Shown here in pieces: positions 11,791 through 21,819 of a DNA stretch of 25,686 nt. Source of the stretch: a virus; IMG/VR virus record IMGVR_UViG_3300006749_000108, positions 1 through 25,686 of that record. One strand, given 5' to 3'. The notes under the pieces are model-generated. The model was given only the letters and a program-made list of their open reading frames with translations, was not told the origin of the DNA and ran no database searches. Every line of letters starts with the position of its first letter. Within the stretch, counting starts at the first letter, position 1. Made by a program: the position numbers and the translations under genes.

Positions 11791-12170
11791 CGCTTCGCCT
11801 TCAGTTCGTCTAGGCTTTTTGTTTTCTTGCCTCCGTCATACTCCCAGGCGTAACCACGATAGACCATCTCTTCATTTAAGTTCGTCTGTCCTATGTAAAT
11901 CCACCCCAACATTCTACCATACTTGCCGTCTTTTTCTGTCTTAACTTTGAGACCTGAAGGCTCGCCGTCAGCAAGACGTCTTGTAAGAAATGCTTTTGCT
12001 TCGAGCCCCATCTGCTTTTCATCGAGGTCACGTGTTCTGCTTTCTGGTGCGTCGATACCAGCAAGACGTACACGTTCTTTCTTTGTAAGGCTGAAGCCAA
12101 GGTCTATCACCATGTCGACAGTATCGCCATCAACTACTTTGGTTATTTCTTTTATGGCGTACTCGTACAT
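11787..12170 (-). CDS. Staphylococcal-nuclease-like (SNase/thermonuclease) protein
   Basis: This is a 127-residue SNase-fold nuclease. Seen: VVDGDTVDMVIDLG (calcium-binding Asp at 14 and 16), RVRLAGIDAPE with R35, D40 and E43, and KYGRMLGW with R86. These correspond to the R35/E43/R87 catalytic set and calcium ligands of staphylococcal nuclease. No signal peptide is evident. The ATG at 12170 overlaps the stop of the giant gene as TAATG. Possible roles are degrading host DNA after entry or cleaving DNA at lysis; being encoded with virion and lysis genes leaves both open. It ends in an ATGA overlap with the EF-hand gene. Confidence 0.9.
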   Translation of the reverse strand: MYEYAIKEITKVVDGDTVDMVIDLGFSLTKKERVRLAGIDAPESRTRDLDEKQMGLEAKAFLTRRLADGEPSGLKVKTEKDGKYGRMLGWIYIGQTNLNEEMVYRGYAWEYDGGKKTKSLDELKAKR

Positions 12171-15100
12171 TATTTAGTGATGCTCCTTAGATAAGACTTT
12201 GAATTGTCATCAGATTCACCAGCAACTGCATCAACGATAGCTTCTTTAGCTGCTCTGTTACCACCGACAACTGGTATCCTGTTGGCAATTTCTCTGACTG
12301 CTTGTCTTGATTTACCGCTTCCTTCTTCTGCTCCGATACCAGCAAAAACATTAGCTGCTGAGTTGCCAAGACCAAACGTTGGGCCGAGTAATGTTCCCCA
12401 CATTCTTTCTCGTCCGTAAGCTCCGTTGTCTATTTGTTCAACTGCTGTGTGCATCATGTCTCCAATAAGACCAAGACCACCCATTACAATTAAACCTTCA
12501 ACATACCAGCCAAGGAAGTTGTCTTCATCTCCGTGTACTTTCTTGTCATAGCCTAGAGATTTAAGAATGTTTCTCTTTCTAGTCTCTGGGCTTCTACCAT
12601 CATCGCCACCACGTGACTGCAAAATATCTTTTGCTGCTAGAGTTCCCATACCAAATGTTGGGCCAAGAGCTGCGAAAGCTAACAGTGGGCCAAAGTTTCC
12701 AGAGTTTGCTTCCTTCAAGACGTGTCCTGTAAGACGTGTCATCATCAGCGGGAATGACTTGAGCTGGAATACAAGCGCACCTATTGGTGTCTGAGCCCAC
12801 ATTGGCACGTCGTCTGCATTAGGTTGGAAGATAGAATCATCAGCGAATCTTATCATAGCCATCTTAACATGCTTGTCTTGCAAGACGTTTTTATCGCCAA
12901 GAGATTTTGGATTTACTTCTGCCCCAGGCAAATACATCTCAAGACCATACATCTTCAAAGCTCTGTGTGCAGTTTTGTATGATGCTGGTTGCTGTGCGTA
13001 AGGCACACCTTCCTTGAAGTTGTTAAATGCTTTCGTCTGCATAGCTTGGAAATAGTTGTAACCAGTTGCTGCTGCTATCTGTCTGTTCATATCAGTCCAG
13101 TCTGTAAGCAACGTGGCATTAAAGAAAGCATGTGATGCCTTGCCATCAGGTGCGCCATACAGATGAATCATTCTTTCGTGAATGATGTTCTCCATAGCAA
13201 CGCCTGTGTTTCTAATCGCTTGCCTCATCTCAGCATCTCTCAGGCTGAACATGCCTTTCATCCAAGACTTCATACTTCCAGAACGAATGACTGGAAGTAC
13301 CAAGTCACCAAGTGATGTAAGAGTTGTGTATGAAAGCAACGTAATGTTGTTAAAGAATCTTAAATTCCTTGAGGCTGTTTGTATTGCTTTGCCTCCCATA
13401 GTTGTTAGAGGCTTCTTCATAACAGGCTTCAAAGAACGCTCGATAAAGTCATAGTCTTGTGGTTGCAACACTCCTGTTTTGCCTTTGAAGTCATCAAGAG
13501 CATGCACGATTGCATCAGCACGTCTCTTATATGTCTGGTTCATTCTGCCAGTGCGTGGGTCTATTGGAGCTACCGCATATATAAGTTGTCTTGCAGCTGG
13601 AGCGCCAGCACCATTATGTGTGTTCACTAACTGCTCTGCAAATCTAAGAGCTTCAGCATCACTGTTTGCAAACGGCATACGTATTACGTCTTGCAAAGTA
13701 AATGTTTCCATCATGCCAGATGCGTTTGTTGCACTCCTGTCAAACCTAAACTGTTTGTTTGTTGATAGAAGTTTTGCAATTCCTTGCACACCTTCTTCAG
13801 CTACTTGCATGTAATCGTAAACAGCGTGGCTATTAATACCAAGCTCGTCCACATGGGTCATCTTTCTTGAGCTACCCTCAAAGTATTTAACAAGCAACGC
13901 ATCGAGGTCACTCTCTAAATACTTTTCTAGGTCTCGAAGCTCATCAATAAACTCTGGTTTATCAAGCTCAAGAACCCTTGAGTAATCAACGTTGTCAAAT
14001 GTTGGGCTCCTTGTTGTGCCTTTTACTGGAATAAATGTTCCGTCTGCACCATCCTCATCATCTACAAGCTTCATCATAACGCCTTCAGCAAAGTCTTTTG
14101 CTTCTTCGTCTGTAGGTGTTCTGCCATTTAGAAGTGCGTCTTTGTTGTAGTATCGTTGTAGAACTTCGAGAAACTTATCTCTGTCTTTGCCAATAGCTTT
14201 TGCGTTCCAAACTTGTGGGAAATAGTTTTGTCTATAGCCAACCATCAAGCCAGCATCTAACATGGCTTGTCTTTCTGCTTCAAAGGCACTTCTAATTTGC
14301 CTGTAAACAACACGTTCTTGGTCGGTAAGAGCTGTTTCTTGACGGCTTCCATCTCCGTAACGTAAAGCTTTTACAATCTTAGAATGTGATTTTGGTTGCT
14401 CTGCAATTTTGTCTGTGACTGTTGTCCCAACATTTACAGACTTCTTAAAATATCTTTTCAGGCTTCCATCAGAGTCAGGCAAACCTCTCATTGCCTTCTG
14501 TATTGGAAAGTATATGCCAGCAAAGCGTTGGTTCAAATTAGGGAAATGGTTTTCATACCAGTCGCCTAGCCACCTAGCACCCATATCTCTCAAGTTGTTA
14601 GACTGTGATTTAAGGAACCCAACAGGGCTAGACTTTCTAATTGTTTCTTCTTCGGCTGGTGTAAGCGTTCTCTTTCTCATAAGAGACATAAGAGCGCCAA
14701 CATAGTTTGGGTCACCGCCAGCTGATTCTAGTAGCTCTCCAAACTCACCGACAGGAATGTCATTTATGCTGTTAAAGTCTCCGTCTTGAAGACCCCTTGC
14801 CATGCTTCCTACAGCACCTTTTGGAATTGGGTTGCCTGTGGTTTGTGCATAGATGCCATATTCCATATCGTTAAACTCATCTGCGTCGATGTGTTTAATT
14901 TGATTTGAGTTAAACAAAACAGCTGTTTCATGTTGAATACTTGAAGCGCCATAAGTCCTATTAGTTTGAACGAACTCATCCCCATCATTCAAACTATTTC
15001 TGTGTGTAGTTAAGAGACCATCGTATCCCATCTCTTGTAACATATTGTTAAATTCTGCTTGAGCGCCTGTCTTACTTCTGCCACCGAAGCGAACAAAAGC

Positions 15101-18100
15101 ATCAATAACAGAATTATAAATATCTTCTCCACTTCTTGGGCCAAATGCTCTGCCATCTACGCCACGCATGCTAAGAGAAGAAATCATCTCTGCTGGCACG
15201 TCTTCTTCGTTAAACTTTGCCATGATAGCTTGCAAGAACGGGTCGTCTTCAGACTGATATATACTTGTTGCTCTGAAGTCTGCTGGGCTATCTAGTTTTA
15301 TAACTGTAGGCAAGACATCAGACTCAAACTCCATGCCATTATTTTTCATGTTTGCTACTAAACCACGCTCAACCTGTATGAGTTCGTCTAGCTGTTCTTT
15401 AACGATAACCCTCTCGTCTGCAATCTCCCGCTGCAAGTAAGCATCTGGCTGCAAAGACGCATACTGTCGTCTTAGCTTTCCAATGTCTCGTCTTACTTGT
15501 GTAAGTTCAAAAGCATCCCAGTGCAAATCTTCTTTAATAATGTCTGATAGGTTTGATTCATCTATTGCATCAACCATTGCATTGAACGTTGGTGTCCTTG
15601 CATACATCTGTGATGCAACAAAAGGATTCTCTGTTACGTAAATGCCAGGGCCGTACAACCCTATATCAGACGGACGCATCTGCACGTTTGGATTGTTTGA
15701 TTTCTTTAATTTGTTGCCACGTGGTGTACCATGATAAAAGAACAATGGCATTTGATTGGGTTCATCAAACCCGTATCCGCCTTTTACAAACCTAAGAATC
15801 TTTGTCTTCTTGTCTTTAGACATAGACATGAAACTGTCATGTGCATAATCAGCTGCATAGCTTGGGTGTGTAAGGTACTTGCCTTCTAGCGAACCAGCCA
15901 GTGGTCGAGCAGCATTGTCTTCAAACATGTCGCCATACATGGATACACGTCTGTAAGCGTTCTTAACGTCTTGTCTACCAATCTGACCATTAGCAATGTA
16001 AGAAGAATACTCTATGGTTCTGTCTATTGCCCTGTCGAGAACGGCTATGTTGGCTATGTTTTGTGTGTCGCCAGATATGCTTAGTTCGAGAATGTCATCA
16101 CGAGTTATGTCTTCTTTCATGTATCGTGATATAGAATCTCCAAACCATTCATTAGCCAGCATCTCATCTCTGGTCATGGAATAGTAACCTTCGTACTTAC
16201 TTCCATGCTTGGCAATAACTTGAGCTTTTGCTGTGTCATCAAGAGCATCGTAAGCAGCCCTTATTACGTCCATCTCGTCTTGTGGCAATGCTCCAGAACG
16301 AATGACCATATTGTTTAGTTCTGTAATACCGCTGTCTATATCTTCGCCTTTGTTTAAAGATGTAGCCAGTCGTCTTACTGTATTTCTAAAGTTTTTAAAG
16401 TCTGGGAGGTTGTAGTTTCCAAACGCACCATCTCCCGTTACAGCATAGTCACCCCTACCAAGACGAGCCATGATGTCCATAGTAATTCTGTTGGCGTTTT
16501 GCATAGTTCCATAAGATGATTTGTTAAGAATGTTCATCATTCTGTATGCAATAGTTCTGCTGACCTGTTGCATCTCTGTGTCTCTGTGAGTGATGTAAGA
16601 CAACATCTCCCTTACAGAAGCACGAGCAGCAGAAGGTATACCATCGTTTCTAACGACACCTTTGTTGTGAGCTATCTCTGTAGCAATAGCCATCTTTGAC
16701 TTTTTAAACTTAGGTTTGAGTATAGCTGCACCACCTTGTGACTTCGCACGCTTGTTGTTTGCACGTCGCACGACTTCAGCATAGGCCTCATCTACCCTAG
16801 TTTTGTCTCCTACATGCAGAGCATCTAGCAGTTCTGACTCAAGAGCATCTCCACTTAGCTTAAATGTTCCACGTGAAACACGTACTTGCTTGGCTGGCGC
16901 TGGCTGAGATTTGATTTTGTTTACAATCTCTACACCAATTTGGTCACCATACTCTGTGCCTTTATGCTTTCTGAACAAAGCAAGCAAGTCATTAAGCTTC
17001 TTGCCCTTGACTGATTCAGCTGAGTTCTGATTGATTGCTGGTGTATTCTTTGTAGTAACCCTTGTTCTGCTATTCTTCTTTGTTTTTGCAACTTGCACAG
17101 CTTCGTTAAGGGTCTGCTCTTTAATTCTTTCGTTCTTAATCTTTGTATTCTTGGCTGTTTTGCTTGGCTGAACCTTGCCGTTTGAGCGCACTGGAGGCTT
17201 GTTAGCCATGTCTGGTTTAGAACCACCAATAAGATTAGTGGTGTTTTCAACCTTTTGATAAACAGAGTTTAGCTGCTTATCAATCATGCCAATAAGGTTT
17301 TGCGTAGACGAAGCCTCTAGGTTTTTTATTCGACCAGGGATTCCTTCAGCTGGCACAAATGTTCCACCATAACCGTTGTAGTAAAAGTCTTTTAACTGTT
17401 CAGCTACTTTCTCCATATCTGCTTGAGTTGAAAAGTCACCATAGTTACGTGTGTCAAACCCGTCGTCTGTACCGTACTGTTTGCCATCAATCATTTCGTC
17501 GTAGTTATTGATTCGGTCACGAATAATCTTGACCATACCTTTTCTACCAGCTGCACCTTTTCTTAGTGGAGAGAATATAGCGTTCTCTGCACCATCTCGT
17601 GCCACTACCTTAGAGTTCGGAACCATCTCTAGCAGAAGCTGTTGCAGCTCTTTGTGAGCTTCAACAATTCCATCTGCGCTATCACGACCTATTGCACTTT
17701 CTAGGTTTTCTTTAGTGATTTGCAACTGAACAAGACGCTTTTGTATGTGCCGTCCGAAATCAGTCTTTGGCTTGTCATCTACACCAAGACGGAATGTAAC
17801 TTCTTCTTGTACATCAGGAATAATTTTAGCGAAGATAGGCTCTAGGTCTGGGTTTAGTTCAGCGCCATAGTAGTATCTGTCAAAGATACCTTTGACGTAC
17901 GTAGCAATCTTTTGCCAAAACTTCTCTGTAGCCAAATCTGGTGAGGCTTTCTTTCGAGAGACCCACATTTCAAACTGCTCTGCAAAGTATTCTTGTGGGC
18001 TTGTAGGTTGTCTTACAACATAATCAGGTCGACCTTCTTTGCTAATTGTTTGGTTCTGAAGGTAGCGTGATTCATCTATGGAGTCAGAATCTATCTTGCC

Positions 18101-21100
18101 TCCTTTGTAGTGTGTCTTGGCTATATTCCAAAACTGAGCCCTGTCTTCTGGTGTCAGAATGTTTCTGTAAGCCCAGTGACCAACCTCATGGTACAAAACG
18201 TTTATTGTGGGAGTAAGCTGAGTCATGTCAGTGCCACGACCCTGACCAGTTCTCATGGTTACAGCGTTATCTCTTTGTGTGTAATAACCTCTGTATGCCC
18301 CGATAGTATCTGTCGTCTTGCCTCTGATTAGGGGAGCCTTGTCTGGGTCTCCTCCAAGCATATCAATAAGTCTTTTGGCTCCAGCAATCTCTTCTGATGA
18401 GTGACCAGCAAAGATATTCTCTATAGCCAGCTTTGCTTCTGACCTTGTTTGAACAGGTTTGTTTACACCATCAGGTGCAATCTTAGCCATAAGGTTTTCA
18501 AGGAAAGCTATCTGCTCAATACGTGCATCCATTGCACTTTCTTTTACAGGCCACCCACCCATACTAAGCTTATCTTCCATAACCATTAAGGTTTGCCCAG
18601 TAATCGAGTTACCTTTTAATCCATTGGCTCCACGGAAACCCATCTCACCAAGGATGTTGTTTACAATGGCTACTTCTGCTTCACTTAGCTCAAGTTCTTT
18701 TTCATTAAACTCAGCTTCGTCTATAGGCTTTTTAATAACGTCTTCACGTGTTTGCCCTGGGACTTCGCCAGAAGGTAAGCTTTCAAATAGTTCTTGTCTT
18801 GCTCGTAACGTTTTGGCCTCTGCATCAAAAGGTGCGTATTTAATATCCCAGTTTGCTGGGTTTGAGTTAGGCCCACCCTTTTGACCGATAATAGCTTCTA
18901 TGCCTTTGCCTTCGCTGATTTGCTTTTGGCTAATCATACGAACATCAGCAGCATTGTTCTTTGAGCGGATAATTAGTTTCTTACCAGCACTTGTTGTTGG
19001 TACGTCTACAGTTGCTGAAGGCTCTTCAGGTACACCAGCACCTTTCTTTTGAAGTGCTTTTACAGTTCTAATAAACTTGTCTGTATCTCCGTCAGTCTGT
19101 AAATCAGCAACAAGCTTCTGAACAACCTCGTTAGTAATTGTTGGTGTTTCGTCTGTAGGCTGTTTAACTTTCTTTGTTGATTTCTTACCGATGTTCACAC
19201 CACGTGTTTTCATAAGGTATTCGTAGCTTACAAAGCTTCTCTTTGTTACGCCGTCTGCAAACAAAGTAGTGCCAGCTTTTACACGAATCTTTCTTCCATC
19301 TGGGCCTACAGCTGTTTCGCCACCAGAGATATACTTAACAACATCTGGCCCCTTGCCAGATGTTGCTTTAATAATAGCTTCTTCTTTTGCAAACTCGTTT
19401 GGTTTTACGTTTACGGAACTCTTACGAAGCATAGCTTGGATACGTCCACGTGTATCTCTACCAGCTGTTTCGTAAATGCCTTTGTTGTCGATAGACTTTT
19501 GAACAGAGCGAACCAGTGATTCGGTCTGCGTTTCAGGATTGTCTCTTGCGTTGAGAACTTGTCTCTCTGCAAGTATCTGTGCTGTTTCTTTTGAAAACTC
19601 AGGGTTGCCATCTTTAGGGTCTCGAATCTTTCTAACGAGCTGACGTATCTTTTTGAGTTCTGTTTGTGTAAAAGCCTTATCGCCTGTAGCCATACCGCTT
19701 TTGCTGAACTCATCAAACAATGCCAAGATGTCGTCTGGGTCAGACTTGTAAGAAGCTTTGTCCTGGGACATAACCCTAATCAAAGCTCTAAGACTGTTCT
19801 CGTCTACGTCAATGTCATTGCCAATGTTTGCAAGAAGCGTATCCAAGTCCCTTTGCACTTGTTGTGCATAAGAAGATGGAGGATTGTTCTTTGCAGCATT
19901 AATTGCTTTGTTAACTTGTCGTTTTGTAACACGACCAGAAGCAGATGCCTCTGCTGCTGGAATATCTTTCGGGTCAAGACCAGCTGCTAAAGCTTTTCCT
20001 CGTGACTCGCTATCAATAATAATTTCGTCTGTCTTAGCTTCTGGTTCTGCTGTAACTGTAGTTTCATTTGGTTCAGCTTTGCCTGAATCCATCATTTCTG
20101 TGAACGCTTTTCTGTCCCTAGCCAATGATGCGCTTGCTGTTACCTCGCCAACAGAATCTCGTGTAAACTTACCATCCCTACCAACAGAAATTTTGCCAGC
20201 TGCAAAATCAGCTTCAAATTGTTCTTGGGTGTACTCTTCGTTAAACCTTGATTGTATTTTTGTTTTCTGCGCTTCGTTTCTGAAAGGCATGTCATCGAAT
20301 TTAACTTCGACAGTGGCTGTAACAGTCTCGTCTGCTGGTACAGTTTCAGTCGTTGTAGTGGTAGTAGTAGTGTCAGCTTCTGAAACTGCGCCTTCTGTAC
20401 GTCCTTCGGGCGCTGCTTCTGTGGTTGTAGTGCCTTCGCCAGTAGCTTCAGTTGTTGTTGCTTCTGTTTCTACTGGGTTTGCGTCAGCAGTGTCGCTTGG
20501 CTTCGCTCTATACTGCTCAAGAATCTCGTTGATTTCAGATAAATTGAGACCGCCTCTTGTTGCTCGTCTAAACTTTGAGTAGTTTCTTTCAAAAATTGCA
20601 CGACGCTTCTGAGCTTGAGCCCTTAAGTTAGGATTGTTTGAGGCTTCAAGCTTGCTGATTTCTATTTGTTCTGCTTTTAGGTTCTCGCCAAACTCTCTAA
20701 GTGCAGCCAGTTCGTTCAGGTTTACTTCTGTTTCTGCAACAATGTCTGGGTCTATGCCGTCGTCTAGCTGACTATCGAGTAGGTCTTGCTCTTCTTTATA
20801 GAAAGTTTTTATTTGATTGATTTTCTCATCAATCTCAGCTGTAGGTGACTCTGTGGTCGCTGTTGTTTCTGTTGTCGCTGCATCACTTGGCTGGATAAAT
20901 GCGTCTGTATCTTTTGATGCTGTAACAAGTTCGTCAAAACCCGTAACGCCACGTGCTGCTACAGTGTCTGCGATTTGCTGACCTGTAAGACCTTTGCTTA
21001 TAAGCTCGTCTGTTTGGGCTGCTGTTGTGTTAATTCCACGTCTTGCACCAATAACAGCTGGTACTGGGCCAAGAACGCCACCACCAATAAGTCCACCAGT

Positions 21101-21757
21101 AGCACCGCCAATAACTGCATCCTTTGCAACTCGACCAATGCTTACTTCGTCTTCCAAGCCAAGCTGTACATCTCTAATTTGATTTGCTGTACTAATTACG
21201 CCTTCTGCACCAGCACCGATTGCAGCTTCTCGAACACCAGCGCCTATAATACCAGATTTTACACCAGCGATTGTTGCTTGCTTTCCAGTCTGACCAGCTA
21301 GATACGCTGCTTTTGCTACTTGTGCAGCTTTGCCGTACGCACCAATAACTGGAATAAGGTTTACTGGGTCAAGAATAATAGCTTTAGCAATGTCAGGCGC
21401 AGCAGAAGCAATGCCTCTACCACCTTCTTGCCAAAACATTGGGAGCTGACGCCATGCTTGCTCAAGACGTTTTGCTCTTGCTCTTGTTTCTTTACTCTCG
21501 CCTTGAGTATAAGTAGCACCAATCACTGCACCAGCAGTGTTTAGGTCTCGCCAAGTAGCGTCTTCGTAAAATTCGTCTAGGTATTCTTGGTCTGTAGAAT
21601 AAAACTGTCCGTAGTCTGCGTAGTATTTACGCAAATCTGTAAGAAATCGGGGGTCTTTTGTGATTTGGTCGGGGGATACGTTAAGGTATCCTACGTCTGT
21701 TGCACCCTCTTCTTGTGGTGTAAATGATATGCCGTCATAATTTGTTTGGTTTGCCAT
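12170..21757 (-). CDS. Giant polyvalent internal virion protein (gp16-like position) with zincin and ADP-ribosyltransferase domains
   Basis: This 3195-residue protein follows gp14- and gp15-like genes, as gp16 does in T7 (1318 residues), so it is probably ejected into the host with the DNA. Domains in order: hydrophobic Gly/Ala-rich region 113-240; Thr/Glu-rich linkers around 290 and 420-485, including eight Thr in a row; an E3-binding-domain-like motif about 582-620; a zincin metallopeptidase with HEVGH at 1190-1194 and a likely third ligand E1260; an ADP-ribosyltransferase-like domain about 2005-2290 (YHGTP with H2009, GLYGPGIYVTENP, then HETAVLFNSNQIK); long helical regions; and a hydrophobic C-terminus about 2790-3195 that may enter membranes. 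I see no lytic transglycosylase motif like that of T7 gp16. The start has GGAG seven bases upstream, and the TAGGACGAC element lies 52 bases before it. Domain calls are motif-based. Confidence 0.9.
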   Translation of the reverse strand: MANQTNYDGISFTPQEEGATDVGYLNVSPDQITKDPRFLTDLRKYYADYGQFYSTDQEYLDEFYEDATWRDLNTAGAVIGATYTQGESKETRARAKRLEQAWRQLPMFWQEGGRGIASAAPDIAKAIILDPVNLIPVIGAYGKAAQVAKAAYLAGQTGKQATIAGVKSGIIGAGVREAAIGAGAEGVISTANQIRDVQLGLEDEVSIGRVAKDAVIGGATGGLIGGGVLGPVPAVIGARRGINTTAAQTDELISKGLTGQQIADTVAARGVTGFDELVTASKDTDAFIQPSDAATTETTATTESPTAEIDEKINQIKTFYKEEQDLLDSQLDDGIDPDIVAETEVNLNELAALREFGENLKAEQIEISKLEASNNPNLRAQAQKRRAIFERNYSKFRRATRGGLNLSEINEILEQYRAKPSDTADANPVETEATTTEATGEGTTTTEAAPEGRTEGAVSEADTTTTTTTTETVPADETVTATVEVKFDDMPFRNEAQKTKIQSRFNEEYTQEQFEADFAAGKISVGRDGKFTRDSVGEVTASASLARDRKAFTEMMDSGKAEPNETTVTAEPEAKTDEIIIDSESRGKALAAGLDPKDIPAAEASASGRVTKRQVNKAINAAKNNPPSSYAQQVQRDLDTLLANIGNDIDVDENSLRALIRVMSQDKASYKSDPDDILALFDEFSKSGMATGDKAFTQTELKKIRQLVRKIRDPKDGNPEFSKETAQILAERQVLNARDNPETQTESLVRSVQKSIDNKGIYETAGRDTRGRIQAMLRKSSVNVKPNEFAKEEAIIKATSGKGPDVVKYISGGETAVGPDGRKIRVKAGTTLFADGVTKRSFVSYEYLMKTRGVNIGKKSTKKVKQPTDETPTITNEVVQKLVADLQTDGDTDKFIRTVKALQKKGAGVPEEPSATVDVPTTSAGKKLIIRSKNNAADVRMISQKQISEGKGIEAIIGQKGGPNSNPANWDIKYAPFDAEAKTLRARQELFESLPSGEVPGQTREDVIKKPIDEAEFNEKELELSEAEVAIVNNILGEMGFRGANGLKGNSITGQTLMVMEDKLSMGGWPVKESAMDARIEQIAFLENLMAKIAPDGVNKPVQTRSEAKLAIENIFAGHSSEEIAGAKRLIDMLGGDPDKAPLIRGKTTDTIGAYRGYYTQRDNAVTMRTGQGRGTDMTQLTPTINVLYHEVGHWAYRNILTPEDRAQFWNIAKTHYKGGKIDSDSIDESRYLQNQTISKEGRPDYVVRQPTSPQEYFAEQFEMWVSRKKASPDLATEKFWQKIATYVKGIFDRYYYGAELNPDLEPIFAKIIPDVQEEVTFRLGVDDKPKTDFGRHIQKRLVQLQITKENLESAIGRDSADGIVEAHKELQQLLLEMVPNSKVVARDGAENAIFSPLRKGAAGRKGMVKIIRDRINNYDEMIDGKQYGTDDGFDTRNYGDFSTQADMEKVAEQLKDFYYNGYGGTFVPAEGIPGRIKNLEASSTQNLIGMIDKQLNSVYQKVENTTNLIGGSKPDMANKPPVRSNGKVQPSKTAKNTKIKNERIKEQTLNEAVQVAKTKKNSRTRVTTKNTPAINQNSAESVKGKKLNDLLALFRKHKGTEYGDQIGVEIVNKIKSQPAPAKQVRVSRGTFKLSGDALESELLDALHVGDKTRVDEAYAEVVRRANNKRAKSQGGAAILKPKFKKSKMAIATEIAHNKGVVRNDGIPSAARASVREMLSYITHRDTEMQQVSRTIAYRMMNILNKSSYGTMQNANRITMDIMARLGRGDYAVTGDGAFGNYNLPDFKNFRNTVRRLATSLNKGEDIDSGITELNNMVIRSGALPQDEMDVIRAAYDALDDTAKAQVIAKHGSKYEGYYSMTRDEMLANEWFGDSISRYMKEDITRDDILELSISGDTQNIANIAVLDRAIDRTIEYSSYIANGQIGRQDVKNAYRRVSMYGDMFEDNAARPLAGSLEGKYLTHPSYAADYAHDSFMSMSKDKKTKILRFVKGGYGFDEPNQMPLFFYHGTPRGNKLKKSNNPNVQMRPSDIGLYGPGIYVTENPFVASQMYARTPTFNAMVDAIDESNLSDIIKEDLHWDAFELTQVRRDIGKLRRQYASLQPDAYLQREIADERVIVKEQLDELIQVERGLVANMKNNGMEFESDVLPTVIKLDSPADFRATSIYQSEDDPFLQAIMAKFNEEDVPAEMISSLSMRGVDGRAFGPRSGEDIYNSVIDAFVRFGGRSKTGAQAEFNNMLQEMGYDGLLTTHRNSLNDGDEFVQTNRTYGASSIQHETAVLFNSNQIKHIDADEFNDMEYGIYAQTTGNPIPKGAVGSMARGLQDGDFNSINDIPVGEFGELLESAGGDPNYVGALMSLMRKRTLTPAEEETIRKSSPVGFLKSQSNNLRDMGARWLGDWYENHFPNLNQRFAGIYFPIQKAMRGLPDSDGSLKRYFKKSVNVGTTVTDKIAEQPKSHSKIVKALRYGDGSRQETALTDQERVVYRQIRSAFEAERQAMLDAGLMVGYRQNYFPQVWNAKAIGKDRDKFLEVLQRYYNKDALLNGRTPTDEEAKDFAEGVMMKLVDDEDGADGTFIPVKGTTRSPTFDNVDYSRVLELDKPEFIDELRDLEKYLESDLDALLVKYFEGSSRKMTHVDELGINSHAVYDYMQVAEEGVQGIAKLLSTNKQFRFDRSATNASGMMETFTLQDVIRMPFANSDAEALRFAEQLVNTHNGAGAPAARQLIYAVAPIDPRTGRMNQTYKRRADAIVHALDDFKGKTGVLQPQDYDFIERSLKPVMKKPLTTMGGKAIQTASRNLRFFNNITLLSYTTLTSLGDLVLPVIRSGSMKSWMKGMFSLRDAEMRQAIRNTGVAMENIIHERMIHLYGAPDGKASHAFFNATLLTDWTDMNRQIAAATGYNYFQAMQTKAFNNFKEGVPYAQQPASYKTAHRALKMYGLEMYLPGAEVNPKSLGDKNVLQDKHVKMAMIRFADDSIFQPNADDVPMWAQTPIGALVFQLKSFPLMMTRLTGHVLKEANSGNFGPLLAFAALGPTFGMGTLAAKDILQSRGGDDGRSPETRKRNILKSLGYDKKVHGDEDNFLGWYVEGLIVMGGLGLIGDMMHTAVEQIDNGAYGRERMWGTLLGPTFGLGNSAANVFAGIGAEEGSGKSRQAVREIANRIPVVGGNRAAKEAIVDAVAGESDDNSKSYLRSITK

Positions 21758-21808
21758 TCGGTACTCCAGTTATCCGATAGGTTTAATTTATATTATTGCT
21801 GTATTACA

Positions 21809-21819
21809 GTCGTCCTATA
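21809..21819 (-). promoter_or_regulatory. Shared element TATAGGACGAC, copy C
   Basis: This is the third copy of the element, its TAG being the stop codon of the gp15-like gene. It precedes the giant gene by 52 bases, and a short inverted repeat (CTGTA/TACAG) and an AT-rich stretch follow. A separate promoter or processing site for the giant gene would make sense given its size. Confidence 0.45.

Noticed and set aside
20345-20373. Trinucleotide microsatellite encoding a run of eight Thr
   Set aside because: It is imperfect and lies in a disordered linker of the giant protein; common in such linkers and not a separate element.
19884-20582. A 232-codon plus-strand frame opposite the giant gene
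   Set aside because: It is Val/Ser-rich because it is the antisense of Thr/Ala/Glu-rich linker codons; no start signal and no plausible protein pattern.
12170-21757. Lytic transglycosylase domain as in T7 gp16
   Set aside because: No convincing catalytic Glu with the SLT-type motif was found when reading the protein; peptidoglycan cleavage seems left to the M15 enzyme.
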